Shown here piece by piece: positions 50,166 to 59,072 of a DNA stretch of 64,000 nt. Source of the DNA: Streptomyces sp. R21. GTDB taxonomy: Bacteria > Actinomycetota > Actinomycetes > Streptomycetales > Streptomycetaceae. The notes under the pieces were generated by a model. It was given only the letters and a program-made list of their open reading frames with translations, ran no database searches and had not been told where the DNA came from. The DNA lies in the NCBI RefSeq assembly GCF_041051975.1, contig NZ_CP163435.1:9020501-9084500 (forward strand). The letters are read 5' to 3'. The position numbers and the translations under genes were made by a program. Position 1 is the stretch's first letter. Each line of letters opens with the position of its first letter.

Positions 50166-51950
50166 GTGTCTTCGGGGGACAACGAACAGACGGAGGGCGT
50201 CGGCCGGGTGCTCGCCGGGCGCTATCGCGTCGTGGCGCAGCTCGGCCGCGGCGGCATGGGCGTCGTCTGGAGAGCCGTCGACGAGGTGCTGGGCCGTGAA
50301 GTCGCCGTCAAGGAGCTGCGCACCTACACGGACGCCGCCGCGCCCGAACTGGCCGACCTGGGGCTGCGCATGCAGCGCGAGGCCCGTGCCGCGGCCCGGG
50401 TGCGCCATCCCGGAGTCGTCGCCGTGCACGACGTGGCCGAGGTCGACGGACGGCCGCTGATCGTCATGGAACTGGTCGACGGACCGTCCCTCGACGACGT
50501 GCTCCGCGAGCGCGGCACCCTCGATCCGCGCGAGGCCGCGTCCATCGGCGCCAAGGTCATGGACGCGCTCGCCGCAGCCCACCGCGCCGGGGTGCTGCAC
50601 CGCGACGTGAAGCCCGGCAACATCCTCCTGGACCGCTCGGGCCGGGTCGTCCTGACCGACTTCGGCATCGCGACGATGGAGGACCCGGGCGACGGCTCCA
50701 CCACCCACCTGACCCGCAGCGGCGAAATCGTCGGCTCGCTGGACTACTTGGCACCCGAACGGGCCCAGGGCAACGACCCCGGCCCCGCGTCGGACGTCTG
50801 GGCTCTCGGCGCGACCCTGTACGCCGCGGTCGAGGGCGCCTCGCCCTTCCGCCGTACGTCCACGTGGTCCACGCTCACCGCGATCGTGGTCGAGCCGCTG
50901 CCGGAGCCGCAGCGCGCCGGGCCCCTGGGCCCCGTACTGCAGCAGCTGATGCACAAGCAGCCGGACGCCCGCCCGGACGCGGACCGGGCGCGCCTGCTGC
51001 TGGAGCAGGTCGCGGCGGCGCCCGACGCCGACCTCGCGACGACGGGGCTGCGCGGGCCGGCGCCGCTGCCGCCGCGTGAGGCGATACGCGAGACGACGGA
51101 GCGCAGCGTTCCGTCGGTGCCGCCGGGCTTCGGACCGCCGGAGCCGGTGTCGCCCGCCCAAGTCCCGGCGTCCGGCGCCGGTTTCGGGGCGCCGCCCGGA
51201 GGCCCGACCGTGGCCACCTCGGCACCCGCCCCGCGCCGGGGCCGCGTCCTGCTGGCCGCCGTGGCCGTGACCGTCGTACTCGCCGCGACCGGCGTCACCG
51301 TCGCGCTCCTCGGCCGCCCCGACGACACCACCGACATCGCGGCAACGCCCCGGTCGTCCCACGGTTCCAGCGCCGAGCCGTCGGGGGACGACAGCCGCGG
51401 AGCGGACGACCTCTCGAACGGCGCCGAGCCCACCGAGAAGGGCGAGAGGAAGTCCAAGCCTCCGGGTACGGAGTCGGACCCCAAGAACAAGGCCACGCCC
51501 ACGCGCGAAGCCACCGGGTCCGCGTCGAAGCACACCGGGGGCGGCACGGGCGGCAGTTCGGGGGACGGCTCGGGCGGCACAGGCGGTACGACGACGGGTG
51601 GCGGCTCGGGCGACGGCGGCACCACAGGCGGCAGCGGGAGCGGCGGTGGCGGCAGCTCCAGCCCCGCGCCGGTGTGCGACCCCGCCGGCGGCGGCAAGTA
51701 CAACTGCACGGTCTGGCGCACCGCCAAGTCCTACACCGCCTCCGGGACGGAGGCGGGCGTCCTCAACGCGGGCACCAACTACTTCTACTGCCAGCAGAAC
51801 CTGGGCCGCCGCGAGACCTACGGCGAGTGGACGAACGTGTGGTGGGCCAGGACGGACGACGACAGCGGCAACACGAACGTCTTCGTCAGCGACGTCTACC
51901 TCAAGGGCGGCGCGAACGACACCCCGCTCCCGGGGCTTCCCGTCTGCTGA
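50166..51950 (+). CDS. Transmembrane serine/threonine protein kinase
   Basis: A 594-residue Hanks-type kinase. Kinase domain residues 18-285: glycine loop LGRGGMGVVW, Lys49 in VAVKE, HRDVKPGNILL (Asp147), DFG 165-167, and SLDYLAPERA. A Pro-rich juxtamembrane part (300-358) leads to one membrane helix (about 361-382), a Gly/Ser/Thr linker, and an extracellular domain of about 85 residues with VCDPAGGGKYNCTVWRTAKS, FYCQQNLGRRETYGEWTNVW and a final Cys. It has no PASTA repeats. The ligand is unknown; the four external Cys suggest a disulfide-bonded sensor. The GTG start was chosen over an upstream GTG at 50139. Confidence 0.92.
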   Translation: MSSGDNEQTEGVGRVLAGRYRVVAQLGRGGMGVVWRAVDEVLGREVAVKELRTYTDAAAPELADLGLRMQREARAAARVRHPGVVAVHDVAEVDGRPLIVMELVDGPSLDDVLRERGTLDPREAASIGAKVMDALAAAHRAGVLHRDVKPGNILLDRSGRVVLTDFGIATMEDPGDGSTTHLTRSGEIVGSLDYLAPERAQGNDPGPASDVWALGATLYAAVEGASPFRRTSTWSTLTAIVVEPLPEPQRAGPLGPVLQQLMHKQPDARPDADRARLLLEQVAAAPDADLATTGLRGPAPLPPREAIRETTERSVPSVPPGFGPPEPVSPAQVPASGAGFGAPPGGPTVATSAPAPRRGRVLLAAVAVTVVLAATGVTVALLGRPDDTTDIAATPRSSHGSSAEPSGDDSRGADDLSNGAEPTEKGERKSKPPGTESDPKNKATPTREATGSASKHTGGGTGGSSGDGSGGTGGTTTGGGSGDGGTTGGSGSGGGGSSSPAPVCDPAGGGKYNCTVWRTAKSYTASGTEAGVLNAGTNYFYCQQNLGRRETYGEWTNVWWARTDDDSGNTNVFVSDVYLKGGANDTPLPGLPVC

Positions 51951-52714
51951 GGCCGTACGTACCGCTCGAGCCCCGAGGCCATGGTGAGCCCCTCGTCCGC
52001 GAACAGGCGGGTGCCCAGGGCGCACAGCCGGACATCGAGGCGGGCCCGGGCGCAGAACTCCTCGGGCGTGTCCCCGAACAGTGCGCGCAGGCGTGTCGAT
52101 CCGGCCAGAAGGTCGGTGAGCAGGCGCCGTTCGCCGGGATGCGCGCGGGGCGTTCCGGTGCCGTCGTGGAGGACTCCGCGACGGTTGACGTAGAGGTGGG
52201 CGCCCGGGAGGACCTGCCCGGACTCCAGCTCGACCCGGACGTCGGAGGAGGGCAGCCGGGCGCGGTCGTACGCTCCTGTCGGCGCCGTGACGCCCTCGCT
52301 CTCGTCGACCACGGCGAGCTGGGCGGCGTCGAGCCAGGTGAGGAACAACTCGCCGACCGTGCCCGGCGCCCGGAAGGGCGACGCGGACACGTACCCCATC
52401 AACGACACATGGGCCGAGACGCCGACGGCGATGCCGGTGACGCTCGCCTTCACCATCGGGATGGTGCCGGACACGCCGAACTCCGCCATCTTGTGCCGGA
52501 GTTGGGCCGGGCAGGCGTTGGAGCCGACGGCGAGAACGGGGGTGCGCCCCGGAAAGCTGTACGGCGGTTCGAGCGGCAACAGCCGGTCGCCGTCCAGGAG
52601 TCCGGACTCCGCGGGCCACCGGCCCGGGTAGGCGAGGGGATGGTCGCGCGGCGCCTCGGCCAGACCGAGCGCCGTGAGGGAGCGAGGGTCCGGGGTGCTG
52701 TCGGCTCGGCCCAT
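51896..52714 (-). CDS. Hypothetical protein with gamma-glutamylcyclotransferase-like motif
   Basis: A 272-residue cytoplasmic protein with no signal peptide. The segment TPVLAVGSNACPAQLRHKMA resembles the YGSN nucleotide- or substrate-loop of gamma-glutamylcyclotransferase/AIG2 proteins, and VSLMGYVSASPFRAPGTVGE then LFLTWLDAAQLAVVDESEGV the following barrel, so a GGCT-like fold is possible. I do not know its function. Its 3' end overlaps the kinase 3' end by 55 bases in antisense. It is followed upstream on the same strand by a LacI gene. Confidence 0.72.
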   Translation of the reverse strand: MGRADSTPDPRSLTALGLAEAPRDHPLAYPGRWPAESGLLDGDRLLPLEPPYSFPGRTPVLAVGSNACPAQLRHKMAEFGVSGTIPMVKASVTGIAVGVSAHVSLMGYVSASPFRAPGTVGELFLTWLDAAQLAVVDESEGVTAPTGAYDRARLPSSDVRVELESGQVLPGAHLYVNRRGVLHDGTGTPRAHPGERRLLTDLLAGSTRLRALFGDTPEEFCARARLDVRLCALGTRLFADEGLTMASGLERYVRPQQTGSPGSGVSFAPPLR

Positions 52715-52717
52715 GTG

Positions 52718-53830
52718 TCAGTCCGCGGGCGGCAGTTCGCCCGAGCCGCGGGTGATCAGCCGGGTCGGCAGCTCGATGCGTTCGGGGGTGACGAGGCTGC
52801 CGTCCAGCTGCCGGAACAGGCGTTCGGCGGCGGTGCGACCGAGGGCGGCGGCGTCCTGGGCGACGACGGTCACGCCGGGCTGGAGGAGGTCGGCGAGCTC
52901 GATGTCGTCGAAGCCGACGAGGGCGACGGGGCGGCGGCGCTCGGCGATGACCCGGACGACCGTGACGGTGACGCGGTTGTTGCCGGCGAAGACCGCGGTG
53001 ACGGGGGAGGGGCCGGAGAGCATGTCCTCGGCGGCCTTCCGTACCCGCCGCGGGTCGGTGACGCCCAGGGACATCCAGGATTCCTCGACGGGTATGCCCG
53101 CGTCCTCCATGGCGGCGCGGTAGCCGCGCAGGCGCTCGGCGGCGGTGTGGATGCGCGGCATGTCGCCGATGAAGCCGATGCGGCGGTGGCCGTGGGCGAT
53201 GAGGTGGGCGACGCCGTCGTGGGCACCGCCGAAGCTGTCCGACAGGACGACGTCGGCGTCGATCTTCGCGGCGGGTCGGTCCACGAAGACCGTGGCGACG
53301 CCCGCCTTTATCTCGGGCTCCAGATACCGGTGGTCGTCACCGGCGGGGATGATCACGAGCCCGTCCACCCGGCGCGCGCACAGCGCGAGGACCAGCTCCT
53401 GCTCGCGGTCCGGGTCCTCGGCGCTGGAGCCGTTGATGAGCAGAGCGCCGTGCGCCCGGGCCACCTCCTCCACGGCGCGGCTGAGGGGGCCGTAGAACGG
53501 GTCGGCGAGGTCCTCCAGGACCAGGCCGATGCTGGCGGTGCGGCCCTTGCGCAGCACCCGCGCGCTGTCGTTGCGGCGGAAGCCGAGTGAGTCGATGGCC
53601 TCCTGGACGCGGCGCTCGGTGTCCGGGGTGACGCCCGGCTCGCCGTTGACCACCCGGGAGACCGTCTTCAGCCCGACGCCGGCACGCGCGGCGACGTCCT
53701 TCATGGTCGGACGGTTGCCGTAGCGGTTCTCGGAGCGGCGGGCGGTCTCTGCCACGATGCGCTGTCCTGTCCTGTCGTCCACGGGGATGCGATGATCCTC
53801 GGGGTTGTAAGAGGATGTGGCGTCGAGCAT
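52718..53830 (-). CDS. LacI family transcriptional regulator
   Basis: A 370-residue LacI-type repressor. The DNA head is PTMKDVAARAGVGLKTVSRV then VNGEPGVTPDTERRVQEAID, with hinge residues SARVLRKGRTASIGLVLEDL, followed by a periplasmic-binding fold with VDGLVIIPAGDDHRYLEPEI and FAGNNRVTVTVVRVIAERRR. It extends about 40 residues before the head, rich in charged residues. A perfect palindrome lies just upstream between it and the divergent ROK kinase, so it probably controls both according to a sugar. Confidence 0.93.
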   Translation of the reverse strand: MLDATSSYNPEDHRIPVDDRTGQRIVAETARRSENRYGNRPTMKDVAARAGVGLKTVSRVVNGEPGVTPDTERRVQEAIDSLGFRRNDSARVLRKGRTASIGLVLEDLADPFYGPLSRAVEEVARAHGALLINGSSAEDPDREQELVLALCARRVDGLVIIPAGDDHRYLEPEIKAGVATVFVDRPAAKIDADVVLSDSFGGAHDGVAHLIAHGHRRIGFIGDMPRIHTAAERLRGYRAAMEDAGIPVEESWMSLGVTDPRRVRKAAEDMLSGPSPVTAVFAGNNRVTVTVVRVIAERRRPVALVGFDDIELADLLQPGVTVVAQDAAALGRTAAERLFRQLDGSLVTPERIELPTRLITRGSGELPPAD

Positions 53831-53838
53831 AGAGCCTG

Positions 53839-53850
53839 GACAACGTTGTC
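53839..53850. promoter_or_regulatory. LacI-family operator GACAACGTTGTC
   Basis: A perfect 12-base palindrome nine bases upstream of the LacI gene start codon and 99 bases upstream of the ROK kinase start. Its CG-centred symmetry is typical of LacI/GalR sites. Confidence 0.75.
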
Positions 53851-53948
53851 ATATGCGGGGGAGACTGTCCATCGCAATCTCCGGCCTGCGCCCCCACCGC
53901 CGGACCGGCCTGCCCTTTCCTCAAGGTTCAGCGGGAGATCTGACTCTG

Positions 53949-54893
53949 ATGCACACCGACCTCGTGGCCGCGCTCGACATCGGCGGCACCAAGATCGCCG
54001 GAGCGCTGGTGGACGGCCGCGGCCGGATCCTGCTGCGCGCCCAGCGCCCGACGCCCGCGCAGGAGGAGGGCGACACCGTGATGCGTGCTGTGGAGGACGT
54101 GCTCGGCGAGCTGACCGCCTCCCCGCTGTGGGGCAGGGCGGGGGCCGTCGGCATCGGCAGCGCGGGGCCCGTGGACGCCTCCGCGGGCACGGTGAGCCCC
54201 GTGAACGTGCCGGGGTGGCGCGGCTATCCGCTGGTCGAGCGGGTCCGTTCGGCCACCGGAGGCCTGCCGGTCGAGCTGATCGGCGACGGGGTGGCGATCA
54301 CCGCGGCCGAGCACTGGCAGGGCGCCGCGCGGGGGCACGACAACGCGCTGTGCATGGTGGTCTCCACCGGCGTCGGCGGCGGACTGGTCCTCGGCGGTCG
54401 GCTGCACCCCGGCCCGACGGGCAACGCCGGGCACATCGGCCACATCAGCGTCGACCTCGACGGCGACGCGTGCCCGTGCGGCTCCCGTGGCTGCGTCGAG
54501 CGCATCGCCAGCGGTCCCAACATCGCCCGCCGCGCTCTGGAGCAGGGCTGGCGTCCTGGTGCCGACGGCGACACCTCGGCCGCCGCGGTGGCCGCCGCCG
54601 CGCGCGAGGGGGATCCGGTCGCCGTGGCCTCCTTCGAGCGGGCCGCACAGGCGCTGGCTGCCGGGATCGCGGCCACCGCGACCCTGGTCGAGATCGACAT
54701 CGCGGTGATCGGCGGGGGTGTGGGCAAGGCCGGCGACATCCTCTTCACGCCCCTGCGCAAGGCCCTGGCCGACTACGCGACCCTCTCCTTCGTCCAGCGG
54801 CTGACGGTCGTGCCCGCGCAGATGGGCACGGATGCGGGCCTGGTGGGAGCGGCCGCAGCCGCCGGCACGTCACCTCGCCCCACGGCCGTGTGA
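53949..54893 (+). CDS. ROK family sugar kinase (glucokinase-like)
   Basis: A 314-residue ROK kinase. ALDIGGTKIAGALVDGRGR is the ATP-binding start; GVGGGLVLGGRLHPGPTGNA then GHIGHISVDLDGDACPCGSR and GCVERIAS gives the sugar-binding His and the zinc CxCGxxGCxE motif; VIGGGVGKAGDILFTPL ends the fold. It phosphorylates glucose or a related sugar such as N-acetylglucosamine or galactose. Divergence from the LacI gene with the operator between argues for catabolic use of an imported sugar. Confidence 0.92.
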   Translation: MHTDLVAALDIGGTKIAGALVDGRGRILLRAQRPTPAQEEGDTVMRAVEDVLGELTASPLWGRAGAVGIGSAGPVDASAGTVSPVNVPGWRGYPLVERVRSATGGLPVELIGDGVAITAAEHWQGAARGHDNALCMVVSTGVGGGLVLGGRLHPGPTGNAGHIGHISVDLDGDACPCGSRGCVERIASGPNIARRALEQGWRPGADGDTSAAAVAAAAREGDPVAVASFERAAQALAAGIAATATLVEIDIAVIGGGVGKAGDILFTPLRKALADYATLSFVQRLTVVPAQMGTDAGLVGAAAAAGTSPRPTAV

Positions 54894-54901
54894 AAAGCGG
54901 T

Positions 54902-54932
54902 GGTTAGCGCTCCATTCGGCGGTTAGCGCTCC
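54902..54932. repeat. Direct repeat GGTTAGCGCTCC
   Basis: Exact copies at 54902-54913 and 54921-54932 (period 19). Each contains the self-complementary AGCGCT found in the centre of many LacI-family operators. They lie 77-107 bases before the small secreted protein. Confidence 0.6.
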
Positions 54933-55008
54933 GTTGGTCGTCTGTTGGGGCATTCGCGGACGATCACTCAGGTGCGGCGCACGCCGCACCTGAGGGAGGG
55001 AACCGAAC

Positions 55009-55419
55009 ATGAACGCACGCAGCATCGTGACCCGGGCTGCCGTCGGGGCGGGCACGCTGGCCGGAGTCGCCGCGCTGGTGCTGGGCGGCAGCGGGGTCGC
55101 CTCTGCCGAGACCGCGCGGTCCACGGTCTGGAGCAACAGCTGCTCGGGCAGCCTGATGACCGAATACGTCTCGGGCGGCGGGGGCTGGCAGGTCCGGAAC
55201 TACGTGAACAACAGCAATGGCGGCACCACGTGTTCGGGCTGGATCGACTGGGCTCCGGACGGTGACACCAACCACTTCTACGGTCTGCAGAACCGGATCT
55301 GGGTCGACGCGTGGAACACCCAGGAGTCCACCTACATCCCGGACAACGACCCCGCACTGGCCCGCGTCTGTGTGCAGGCCAAGGGCGACAACACCGCGCG
55401 CTGCAGCGCGTGGTGGTAG
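55009..55419 (+). CDS. Small secreted protein of unknown function
   Basis: A 136-residue exported protein: signal peptide MNARSIVTRAAVGAGTLAGV followed by AALVLGGSGVASA. The mature part of about 105 residues has four cysteines (SNSCSGSL, GTTCSGWI, ARVCVQAK, ARCSAWW) that can form two disulfides, and several aromatic strands (FYGLQNRIWVDAWNTQ), suggesting a beta-rich fold. I do not recognise the family. GAGGGA lies before the ATG. It is a single gene between the direct repeats and a strong terminator. Confidence 0.8.
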   Translation: MNARSIVTRAAVGAGTLAGVAALVLGGSGVASAETARSTVWSNSCSGSLMTEYVSGGGGWQVRNYVNNSNGGTTCSGWIDWAPDGDTNHFYGLQNRIWVDAWNTQESTYIPDNDPALARVCVQAKGDNTARCSAWW

Positions 55420-55428
55420 GCCGATGAC

Positions 55429-55479
55429 GGTCACCGCGCGATCGTCGAGAGCCGAACTCCCGACGATCGCGCGGTGACC
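55429..55479. terminator. Hairpin terminator between convergent genes
   Basis: Arms 55429-55447 and 55461-55479 (GGTCACCGCGCGATCGTCG and complement) pair over 19 bases around a 13-base loop, between the small secreted protein and the alpha-galactosidase ends. Confidence 0.88.
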
Positions 55480-55495
55480 TCGGCGGGTCCGTCGC

Positions 55496-57517
55496 TCAGC
55501 AGCTGAGTTCGGCGTCCGCCCAGTCCGCGTGGTCCGAGTCGATGCCGTCACCGCCGTCGGTGACGACGAGGCGGACCACCTGGGCGCCGGTCACGTCGGC
55601 CGTGACCGGCTGGGCGGGCATCGCGGTGGTGAGGACCCCGGTCGAGGCGACCTTCGTACCGTCCGCCCAGATCTCGAAGGCGACAGTGCCCTTGGTGTCC
55701 TTTTCGTCGTCCACCCCGACGTCCGCGGTGACTTTCTCGCACGCCGCCCCGGTGTAGTACTCGACGGCACTGTCGGCGTGCACGCCCAGCCCCTTGGGGT
55801 AGATGACACCGCCCAGAGTGATCGGATGACCGTCGCCCGCGGCACTCTCGCCGTTGCTGGTGTTGCGCTCGACGGGGCCCCAGCCGTTGGTCGTCGACAA
55901 CCACGGCAGGTCACCGAGCGAGGAGACGCCCGCCGGCGGGGCGACGACCACGGACGCCCTCAGCGGCAGCACGCTCTCGGCGCGTGCGCCCGTCGGCGAG
56001 CGGTAACTCGCCTTGAGCGTCAGGTCGTACGAGCCCGTGGGCGTACCGTCGGGAGCCGTGACCTGCCACTTCGTGCGCAGGGAACGACCCGTCGGCACCA
56101 CGCCCGCGGTGGTCGGCGAGACCGCCTTCACCGTCCAGCCGGCGGGACCGCCGAGCGTCACGGCGACGTGTGTGGCGGGCGTACGGCCGAGGTCGGTGAC
56201 CTTCGACGTCAGCGCGGCCGTCTTGCCGGCCTCCACCAACAGGCCCCCGTCCAGGCCGAGTTCGACGGCCGGGGGGTTCTTGGCCCACCGGTCGTCGGCC
56301 GAGACGCGGAGGAGCACCGTGCCGTGTGCGGGGACGGTCGCCGCGATCGTGCCCGCGGTGTTGTAGCTCCGGTGCTGCCACAGATCGCGCAGAGTGTACG
56401 CGTCCGCGTCGGGCAGTCCGACGGCCCCGGCGGTGGTGGCGATGCGCTGCGCGCTGCCCGTCTCGTTGAACAGGGCCACCGCCCGGCTGCCGTCCTTCAT
56501 CTCCTTGGCGACGACCCAGCGCCCGCCCTCGGAGGACAGCACCGTGCCCTGTTTGCCCAGCGGGTCCTGGTCGACCGCGATGACCTCCTTGTTGCCGAGG
56601 ATGTCGAAGGTCGCGTCGGACGCCTTGCGCAGGTCGGAGCCGATGAGCAGCGGCGCCGACATGACCGACCACATCGAGAAGTGTGTGCGGTACTCGGTGT
56701 CGGTCATCCCGCCGTTGCCGACCTCCAGCATGTCCGGGTCGTTCCAGTGCCCGGGTCCGGCGTGCGGTGCGAGCGGCAGGTTCTGCTTGAGGATCGACAG
56801 CATCGAGCCCCAGCTGTCGCTGATGTCCCCGGTCGTGCGCCACAGATGTCCGACGTCCGACGCCCACTCCCATGGCTTGTTCTCGCCCCACTCGCAGATG
56901 CTGTAGACGATGGGGCGCCCGGTCGCCCTGAGCGCGTCACGCATCGTCGTGTAGCGCAGCTTGGCGTCCACACCCTGGTTGTTGCAGTTGTCGTACTTGA
57001 GGTAGTCGACGCCCCAGTCCGCGAACTGCCGGGCGTCGCTGTACTCGTGGCCGAGCGCGCCCGGGAAGCCGGCGCTGTTGCACGTCTTGGTGCCCGCGCT
57101 GGTGTAGATGCCGAGCTTGAGCCCCTTGGCGTGCACATAGTCGGCAACTGCCTTGATCCCGCCCGGGAATCGCGCCGGATCAGGCACGAGCTTCCCGTCG
57201 GCGTCGCGGGACGGCAGGGCCCAGCAGTCGTCGAGGTTGACGTACTGGTACCCGGCGTCCTTGAGGCCCTTGTCGACGAAGAGGTCGGCGATTCCCTTGA
57301 CCATGGATTCGTTGAACTCGGCTCGGCAGTGCGTGGAGTTCCAGTTGTTGAAGCCCATGGGCGGAGTGAGGGCGAGCCCGTCGGCCAGGGTCGGCGCGAC
57401 CGGGTCGGCGCGGGGAGCGGCGAGGGCCGGCGCCGCGAGTCCGGTCGTACACAACAGCCCTGCGGCCAGCGCTCCGACCATTCTTCGGCGGGTTGTACGG
57501 GTGTGAAGGTGACGCAT
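55496..57517 (-). CDS. Secreted GH27 alpha-galactosidase with NPCBM domain
   Basis: A 673-residue exported enzyme. Signal peptide (residues 1-33, RRRMVGALAAGLLCTTGLAA). GH27 barrel: LTPPMGFNNWNSTHCRAEFN, NLDDCWALPS, DYLKYDNCNNQG with nucleophile Asp176, and TTGDISDSWGSM with acid/base Asp234; then a beta domain, an Ig-like module (about 460-575), and a C-terminal NPCBM sugar-binding domain (YPKGLGVHADSAVEYYTGAA onward). It releases galactose from oligosaccharides or galactomannan outside the cell. GGAGG precedes the ATG. It is divergent from the ABC importer, which probably imports the product. Confidence 0.94.
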   Translation of the reverse strand: MRHLHTRTTRRRMVGALAAGLLCTTGLAAPALAAPRADPVAPTLADGLALTPPMGFNNWNSTHCRAEFNESMVKGIADLFVDKGLKDAGYQYVNLDDCWALPSRDADGKLVPDPARFPGGIKAVADYVHAKGLKLGIYTSAGTKTCNSAGFPGALGHEYSDARQFADWGVDYLKYDNCNNQGVDAKLRYTTMRDALRATGRPIVYSICEWGENKPWEWASDVGHLWRTTGDISDSWGSMLSILKQNLPLAPHAGPGHWNDPDMLEVGNGGMTDTEYRTHFSMWSVMSAPLLIGSDLRKASDATFDILGNKEVIAVDQDPLGKQGTVLSSEGGRWVVAKEMKDGSRAVALFNETGSAQRIATTAGAVGLPDADAYTLRDLWQHRSYNTAGTIAATVPAHGTVLLRVSADDRWAKNPPAVELGLDGGLLVEAGKTAALTSKVTDLGRTPATHVAVTLGGPAGWTVKAVSPTTAGVVPTGRSLRTKWQVTAPDGTPTGSYDLTLKASYRSPTGARAESVLPLRASVVVAPPAGVSSLGDLPWLSTTNGWGPVERNTSNGESAAGDGHPITLGGVIYPKGLGVHADSAVEYYTGAACEKVTADVGVDDEKDTKGTVAFEIWADGTKVASTGVLTTAMPAQPVTADVTGAQVVRLVVTDGGDGIDSDHADWADAELSC

Positions 57518-57727
57518 CGTTACGTTTCCTCCGAACACGCGAAAGGTAGGACGTCTGCATGTCCTCGTCAGTCGTGCGCGTTTACGGTAGGACGTGTCGG
57601 ACTCTGTTGGAAGAGAAGTGGTAACGGTTGTTCGATATCTCGTCAGAACCCTTGACTGCACCCCTTCATGGGAGTGGGATCCAACCGCGCGTTCGGTTGT
57701 GTTGGGTGGCACCCCGAGGAGGGGGAC

Positions 57728-59053
57728 ATGGCACAGTCATCGTTCAAGGCGTTCGTCGTGCCCGAAGGTACGGCAGGACATCGGATGTCCCGGCGAAATC
57801 TCTTGCGGGGTGCGGCCATCGGGGCCGGCGCGGTCACGCTCCCCGCCCTGCTGTCCGCCTGCGGCGACGGACCGGGTGGAAACAAGAACGAAGTCAGCGT
57901 GGGGTCCAACGCGTCGGACCCGGTTCCCAAGAAGGCCTTCGCGGCGGCCTTCGCGGCGTACGAGAAAAAGTCCGGCAAGAAGGTCAAGGTCAACACCAAG
58001 GACCACAACGACTTCCAGGAGAACATCAACCGCTATCTGCAGGGCACGCCCGACGACGTCTTCATGTGGTTCGCCGGATATCGCATGCAGTACTTCGCCG
58101 AGAAGGGTCTGCTGCACGAGATCAGCGATGTGTGGAGTGGCTTCACCGGTTTCTCCGACGCCCTCAAGGACCAGTCCACGCACGCGGGCAAGCAGTACTT
58201 CGTGCCGTACTACTACTACCCGTGGGCGGTCTTCCACCGGAAGAGCCTCTTCCAGAAGCAGGGGTATCAACAGCCCAAGACCTGGGACGAGTTCATCGCC
58301 CTCGCCAGGAAGATGTCCAAGGACGGCATTCCGGTCGCCTTCTGCGACAAGGACGGCTGGCCCGCCATGGGCACCTTCGACTACATCAACATGCGCCTGA
58401 ACGGCTACGACTTCCACAAGTCCCTGATGGCGGGCAAGGAGTCGTGGACCGACAGCAAGGTGAAGGGCGTCTTCGACACCTGGCGCGAACTCATGCCGTA
58501 CTACCAGAAGGGCGCCCTCGGCCGGACCTGGGAGGAGGCCGGGCAGGGGCTGGCGCAGCGCAAGACGGGCATGGCCGTCTTCGGAATGCCGCACCCCGGC
58601 ACCCAGTTCAAGGAGAACGAGCGCGACGACATCGACTTCTTCGCCTTCCCCGAAATCGATGCGCAGTACGGGCAGGACGCCGTGGAAGCACCCATCGACG
58701 GATTCCTCGTCGCCAAGAAGTCGAAGAACCTCACCGGCGCCAAGGAACTCCTGAAATGGCTCGGCACGCCCAAGGCCGAGGACACCTATCTCGCCCTCGA
58801 CCCCAACAACGTCGCCGTCAACGACGGCGCCGACACCTCCAAGTACAGCGCCCTGCAGAAGAAGTCGGCGCAGCTCGTCTCCGGCGCCAAGCAGATCTCG
58901 CAGTTCATGGACCGCGACACCCGTCCCGACTTCGCCTCGACCGTGATGATCAAGGCGATCCAGGACTTCATCGGCAATCCGAAGGACGTCGACGGTCTGT
59001 GCAACAGCATCGAACGGCAGAAGAAGACCATCTTCTCGTCGCCCGTCGGCTGA
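57728..59053 (+). CDS. Sugar ABC transporter substrate-binding lipoprotein
   Basis: A 441-residue extracellular binding protein. The N-terminus MSRRNLLRGAAIGAGAVTLP then ALLSACGDG combines a twin-arginine motif with a lipobox, so it is a Tat-exported lipoprotein. The binding fold shows KAFAAAFAAYEKKSGKKVKV, YLQGTPDDVFMWFAGYRMQY and WDEFIALARKMSKDGIPVAF, a family-1 sugar-binding protein. The ATG at 57728 follows GAGGAGGGGG. Two permease genes follow; the ATPase is not here. Context (alpha-galactosidase divergent) suggests an alpha-galactoside or similar sugar. Confidence 0.93.
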   Translation: MAQSSFKAFVVPEGTAGHRMSRRNLLRGAAIGAGAVTLPALLSACGDGPGGNKNEVSVGSNASDPVPKKAFAAAFAAYEKKSGKKVKVNTKDHNDFQENINRYLQGTPDDVFMWFAGYRMQYFAEKGLLHEISDVWSGFTGFSDALKDQSTHAGKQYFVPYYYYPWAVFHRKSLFQKQGYQQPKTWDEFIALARKMSKDGIPVAFCDKDGWPAMGTFDYINMRLNGYDFHKSLMAGKESWTDSKVKGVFDTWRELMPYYQKGALGRTWEEAGQGLAQRKTGMAVFGMPHPGTQFKENERDDIDFFAFPEIDAQYGQDAVEAPIDGFLVAKKSKNLTGAKELLKWLGTPKAEDTYLALDPNNVAVNDGADTSKYSALQKKSAQLVSGAKQISQFMDRDTRPDFASTVMIKAIQDFIGNPKDVDGLCNSIERQKKTIFSSPVG

Positions 59054-59072
59054 ACCTGGGGGAAGACGTTCC

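Noticed and set aside
51540..51660. Possible tandem repeat in the kinase gene
   Set aside because: It encodes the Gly/Ser/Thr linker; low-complexity codons explain the repetition.
50136..52619. Minus-strand open frame of about 830 codons
   Set aside because: Antisense to the protein kinase and out of frame with the GGCT-like gene; the kinase motifs on the plus strand are unambiguous.
57600..57640. Second LacI operator (GGTAACGGTTGTTCG)
   Set aside because: Only partial symmetry (AACGGTT) and no good match to GACAACGTTGTC; not enough to call a site.
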